64,000 nucleotides of DNA from DATHKG01 sp035489435 (GTDB lineage Bacteria > Bacteroidota > Bacteroidia > Chitinophagales > Chitinophagaceae). Under the pieces are notes generated by a model that searched no databases, was not told the origin of the DNA, and was given only the letters and a program-made list of their open reading frames with translations. Made by a program: the position numbers and the translations under genes. This document shows, piece after piece, positions 60,928 through 64,000 of this stretch (positions are counted from its first letter, which is position 1; the number at the start of each line of letters is the position of its first letter). Where the stretch lies: the NCBI GenBank assembly GCA_035489435.1, contig DATHKG010000091.1, one strand, 5' to 3'.

Positions 60928-63384
60928 TCATTCTGTTCTCAGGCTCTCTACGGGGTTGGACATTGCAGCCTTTAAAGTGTGAAGGCCAACGGTAATAAGT
61001 GCGATGAACAGCATTCCGATGCCGGCTAATGCAAAAATCCACCAACTCATTTGGGTCCGGTACACAAAATTATCCAGCCAGGCAAATACAGCCCACCAGG
61101 CGACAGGGACAGCAATTACAAAGGCAATAAGAACCAGTACTATAAAATCTTTTGAGAGATTCGTCACAATTCCTGTTACGGATGCACCCAACACTTTGCG
61201 TATACCGATCTCTTTTTTACGATTGTTAGTTGTGTAAATCACCAATCCCGCTAAACCGAGGCAACTGATAAAGATTGCAAGACCGGTTGCCCAGGTTAAA
61301 AGCTTTGCCGTATTCTGTTCACGTTCATAAAATTTCGCAATTGTATCATCCAGGAAAGAGTATGAAAAATCTTCTTCCGGATATATACTGTTAAACAATT
61401 TTTTCATGGATGCAATTGTTGCCTGCCAGCCTGCTGATTTATTATCAGAAGATTTTAGCCTCACATGGAAAGTAGAACCATTCTGACCTCCGAAAATCAT
61501 TGAATTTATAGTTCCATGCATCGAGATATCATGAAAATCTTTCAGGATACCAACAATTGGAACCGGCTTTTTATTCCATACCAGGTAATGATCTATGGCC
61601 TTTGCAGGGTCCTTGAATCCCAGTGAGCGTGCGAATGTTTCATTGATAAGAAATTCCTGCAAAGTATCGCCGGGTCTTACATTTCTTCCTGCTGTAAGTT
61701 TCATCTTATAAACTTCAATAAATTCCGGGTTGCCCCAGCGCAGCTGAACATTTACATCTGGTTTCACTTCTTTGTTATTGATCAGCGCTTTTACATTAGT
61801 AAATGCAACACCAGCATCGGCCGGGGCAAGAAAACCTGTGCTGACAACTTCCACTCCGGGTAGCGCTTTTATGTCAGCAAGTAATTGTCTTCCGTGTGAA
61901 GCTACCGTGTCTCTTGGCAGATTAAAGTTTAGTACAGCGTCTTTATCAAAACCCATATCTGCTTTGACGGAATAATTAATTTGTTTGCTGACCATCAATG
62001 TGGCAATTACAAAAAATTGTGCGATAAGAAATTGTGAAACGGTCAGTGTTTTACGCAGCCAGGCATTGCGGGTTTGTGAAGTGCCGCTGACGACCTGGTT
62101 TTTTAATACGAGCACAGGTTTAAATCCTGATAACACCAATGCCGGATATAAGCCAGAAAGAATAGTAACGGAGATAATCAATATTGCAAAAAAGGTAAGG
62201 ATCCCTGGTTGATTGAAGAAAGAAAATTCAAGACCTGCCGGAATGAAATCACCGAACATATTCAAAAGTATAGGAATCAGCAATACTGCAAGTATGCTGG
62301 CAATGACGGTGAGTATAAAAGTTTCACTAAGAAACTGGAACACCAGTTGTTTTCTGATTCCGCCCATGGTTTTGCGGATACCAATTTCCCTGGCACGCCT
62401 TGATGCCTGGGCAGTAGTAAGATTGATGAAATTGATGCAACCAAGCACCAGTAAAAAAGCACCGATAGCCAACAATCCATATAAGGTGGGTTTATGCCCA
62501 AGGCGCTGACCGATTGCAGGATATTTCTGATTGAAATGTATGTCATCCAAAGGTTGCAGCTTAAAAGCCATAGTGTTTGCTGCATCGCGGTTTACATCCT
62601 TATTATATTTCGTTATCAGACCAGCTAACTGTGCCTCGGTTTTCGATACTGTGCCACCGGGCGCAAGTTTTATATAGAGCTGTGAATAGGCCATCCAGTC
62701 GTTCCAGACATTCATCATGAAGTTGTCCTGGAGTCTTGTTTTTGCGATGGTTGGATAGGAAATAAACTCCGATGAGCTGAAGATAGTATTCTGATTCAGA
62801 TCGTCTACTATCCCGGCAACTTTTACCGTTAGCTCTTTATTGTAGATGATTTGCGCTCCAATGAGCTCTTCAAATGATTTACCGGAAAAGTATTGTTTTG
62901 CCCGGCTTTTGGTTAGTACCACACTGAATGGTGCTGACATAGACTGTGGGGAGCCGGCCAGCCATTTATAACCCAGTAATTCAAAGTAATCGGTGTTGGT
63001 AAATATGATACCCACCTGTTTTTTGATCAGGATATCTTTTCTACCTGGACTAACAACATTTACCATCACCTTCGAATCGCCCTGGAAGTGCATTACCGGC
63101 ACGGAATTATCAATGCCGGTAATTTCATTTTTTACTGCTACGCTTAGGGGGGCAGGCACGCCTGTACTAAAACCTTCACTGCCATTGAATTTTGCCTGAA
63201 TTACAACCCGGTAAATCCGGTCCCGGTCCTTTTGAAATTTTTCGAAGCTGAATTCATAATATACGATCATAAAGATCACCAGTGAAGCGGTAATCCCGAT
63301 TGAGAGGCCCAGTATATTGATAAGTGAAAAAACTTTGTTATGTCTGAAATTCCTGACGGCAGTCAGCAGATAGTTTTTTAGCAT
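60928..63384 (-). CDS. FtsX/MacB-type ABC transporter permease
   Basis: The 818-residue protein begins MLKNYLLTAVRNFRHNKVFS and has the layout of double FtsX permeases: an N-terminal membrane segment (INILGLSIGITASLVIFMIV), a MacB periplasmic core-domain, three segments around residues 300-420 including RRAREIGIRKTMGG, a second periplasmic domain, and three C-terminal segments with KKEIGIRKVLGA. Such proteins transmit ATPase movement across the inner membrane or export lipoproteins or peptides; many Bacteroidota genomes carry dozens as single genes. No ATPase gene is adjacent, so the partner is encoded elsewhere. Confidence 0.88.
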   Translation of the reverse strand: MLKNYLLTAVRNFRHNKVFSLINILGLSIGITASLVIFMIVYYEFSFEKFQKDRDRIYRVVIQAKFNGSEGFSTGVPAPLSVAVKNEITGIDNSVPVMHFQGDSKVMVNVVSPGRKDILIKKQVGIIFTNTDYFELLGYKWLAGSPQSMSAPFSVVLTKSRAKQYFSGKSFEELIGAQIIYNKELTVKVAGIVDDLNQNTIFSSSEFISYPTIAKTRLQDNFMMNVWNDWMAYSQLYIKLAPGGTVSKTEAQLAGLITKYNKDVNRDAANTMAFKLQPLDDIHFNQKYPAIGQRLGHKPTLYGLLAIGAFLLVLGCINFINLTTAQASRRAREIGIRKTMGGIRKQLVFQFLSETFILTVIASILAVLLIPILLNMFGDFIPAGLEFSFFNQPGILTFFAILIISVTILSGLYPALVLSGFKPVLVLKNQVVSGTSQTRNAWLRKTLTVSQFLIAQFFVIATLMVSKQINYSVKADMGFDKDAVLNFNLPRDTVASHGRQLLADIKALPGVEVVSTGFLAPADAGVAFTNVKALINNKEVKPDVNVQLRWGNPEFIEVYKMKLTAGRNVRPGDTLQEFLINETFARSLGFKDPAKAIDHYLVWNKKPVPIVGILKDFHDISMHGTINSMIFGGQNGSTFHVRLKSSDNKSAGWQATIASMKKLFNSIYPEEDFSYSFLDDTIAKFYEREQNTAKLLTWATGLAIFISCLGLAGLVIYTTNNRKKEIGIRKVLGASVTGIVTNLSKDFIVLVLIAFVIAVPVAWWAVFAWLDNFVYRTQMSWWIFALAGIGMLFIALITVGLHTLKAAMSNPVESLRTE

Positions 63385-63540
63385 TTGTCAGGTTTTGATG
63401 TTATTAAAAACACATCAATCACAAAACAAAGCATGTGCCCTTTCATGAGCGTTTATTTATCAAGACGTTATAGCCTCCGATTGAAAGTTTGTGTACGGAA
63501 TTGATACAAACTCTGTTCGGAAAAGTGATGAGTAATGTCA

Positions 63541-63641
63541 AGAGAGATATGAATTATGAGTTATGAATTATGAAACCAGGTTATGAGATCTGCATTTCAT
63601 ATTTTCCTTTCATAGTTCATAACTCATAATTCATAATTCTC
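63541..63641. repeat. Heptamer-built inverted repeat before the right-hand gene
   Basis: The left arm (63541-63575) is nearly identical to that at 1898-1932, starting AGAGAGATATGAATTATGAG. The right arm (63608-63641) is its near complement and ends one base before the stop codon of the partial gene on the minus strand. The centre also resembles that at 1933-1970 in containing GTTATGAGAT. Here the element lies between two genes in the same direction. Confidence 0.88.
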
Positions 63642-64000
63642 TTAAATCAGGTTCCATTTTTTCCGGTACTCTCTGTGAAGTAAGCTGTTCGCTTCCTTGT
63701 CGTGACGGAATTTTTCTTTTTTACTGTTCCATTCCAGTTTTCGGTTAAGCTGGTAACTTAACAGGCCAAGGTGCATTGGCAGGGTCATTTTACGCGCGTA
63801 TTCAAGGTTTGATTCAGGTTGCTGGCGCAACTTAACGGAGTTTACAAAGTTTTGCTGATGCCCTGGCGAGCGGGTGACCGTCACCGGTAGTTCAGGTATG
63901 TCTTTTACTGTTTCTCCATTTATCGTAATCTCCCTTGTGTTATAATCGCAGATCAAAGTTCCCTTATCCCCTTCAAAATAAGCCCCGATCGATCGTGTCG
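63642..64000 (-). CDS. Gfo/Idh/MocA family protein, C-terminal part (5' end outside window)
   Basis: The frame is open to the right edge, so this is the 3' end of a longer gene; 118 codons are visible. The reading includes RSIGAYFEGDKGTLICDYNT and later LEYARKMTLPMHLGLLSYQL and HREYRKKWNLI, features of the C-terminal domain of Bacteroidota Gfo/Idh/MocA oxidoreductases, in particular the GAYFEGDKGTL turn. The Rossmann domain must lie outside. The stop is directly at the end of the heptamer repeat. It may relate to the other Gfo/Idh/MocA gene at 53882 only by family. Confidence 0.75.
   Translation of the reverse strand, partial: TRSIGAYFEGDKGTLICDYNTREITINGETVKDIPELPVTVTRSPGHQQNFVNSVKLRQQPESNLEYARKMTLPMHLGLLSYQLNRKLEWNSKKEKFRHDKEANSLLHREYRKKWNLI

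Overview
The window reads as chromosomal DNA of a Bacteroidota bacterium, most likely from the Chitinophagaceae/Sphingobacteriia side. Evidence: a SusC/SusD pair, a C-terminal type IX secretion sorting domain, DUF4293, an FtsZ tail ending in the Bacteroidota VPAYIRRNLEL peptide, few convincing Shine-Dalgarno sites, and several promoters of the Bacteroidota type (TTG, 19-20 bases, TAnnTTTG). No phage, insertion sequence, CRISPR array or rRNA operon was seen. The closest genus is an inference; the phylum is well supported. Layout: 1-8.8 kb holds the end of ftsZ, an SDR39U1-type epimerase, an ABC exporter, a metzincin protease, a two-domain beta-oxidation enzyme and a glycerate kinase. 8.8-18 kb holds metG, a VOC protein, tandem LD-carboxypeptidases, tandem alpha/beta hydrolases and kup. 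18-31.8 kb holds an exported protein of unknown function, a membrane protein, purQ, a DsbD pair, a sigma factor, uvrA, a T9SS cargo protein, DUF4293 and glyA. 32-43 kb holds a sugar nucleotidyltransferase, a coiled-coil protein, a NatAB-like ABC exporter, a zinc phospholipase/nuclease-like protein, an FAD protein, dnaA and two tRNAs. 43-55 kb is a carbohydrate-utilisation island: AraC regulator, SusC, SusD, PQQ dehydrogenase fused to cytochrome c, two-domain DUF1080 (3-keto-disaccharide hydrolase family), DUF6807 lipoprotein and a Gfo/Idh/MocA protein. 56-64 kb holds a pirin, a response regulator, a PAS histidine kinase, an RsbQ-type hydrolase, an SRPBCC protein, a Nudix hydrolase, an FtsX/MacB-like permease and the end of another Gfo/Idh/MocA gene. 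Three things stand out. First, rsbQ overlaps by four bases a PAS histidine kinase whose PAS domain resembles that of RsbP, with a stand-alone receiver next door; this looks like RsbQ/RsbP ligand sensing rewired into a two-component system. Second, the Sus island carries oxidation and keto-sugar cleavage enzymes and no classical glycoside hydrolase, suggesting oxidative glycoside breakdown in the periplasm. Third, intergenic DNA is unusually repetitive: heptamer-built (TTATGAG/TTATGAA) inverted repeats sit against stop codons at seven places, with one lone arm before a start codon, and four unrelated tandem arrays (units of about 13, 20, 22 and 25 bases) fill other gaps. Most functional calls rest on motifs read by eye, not on database searches.
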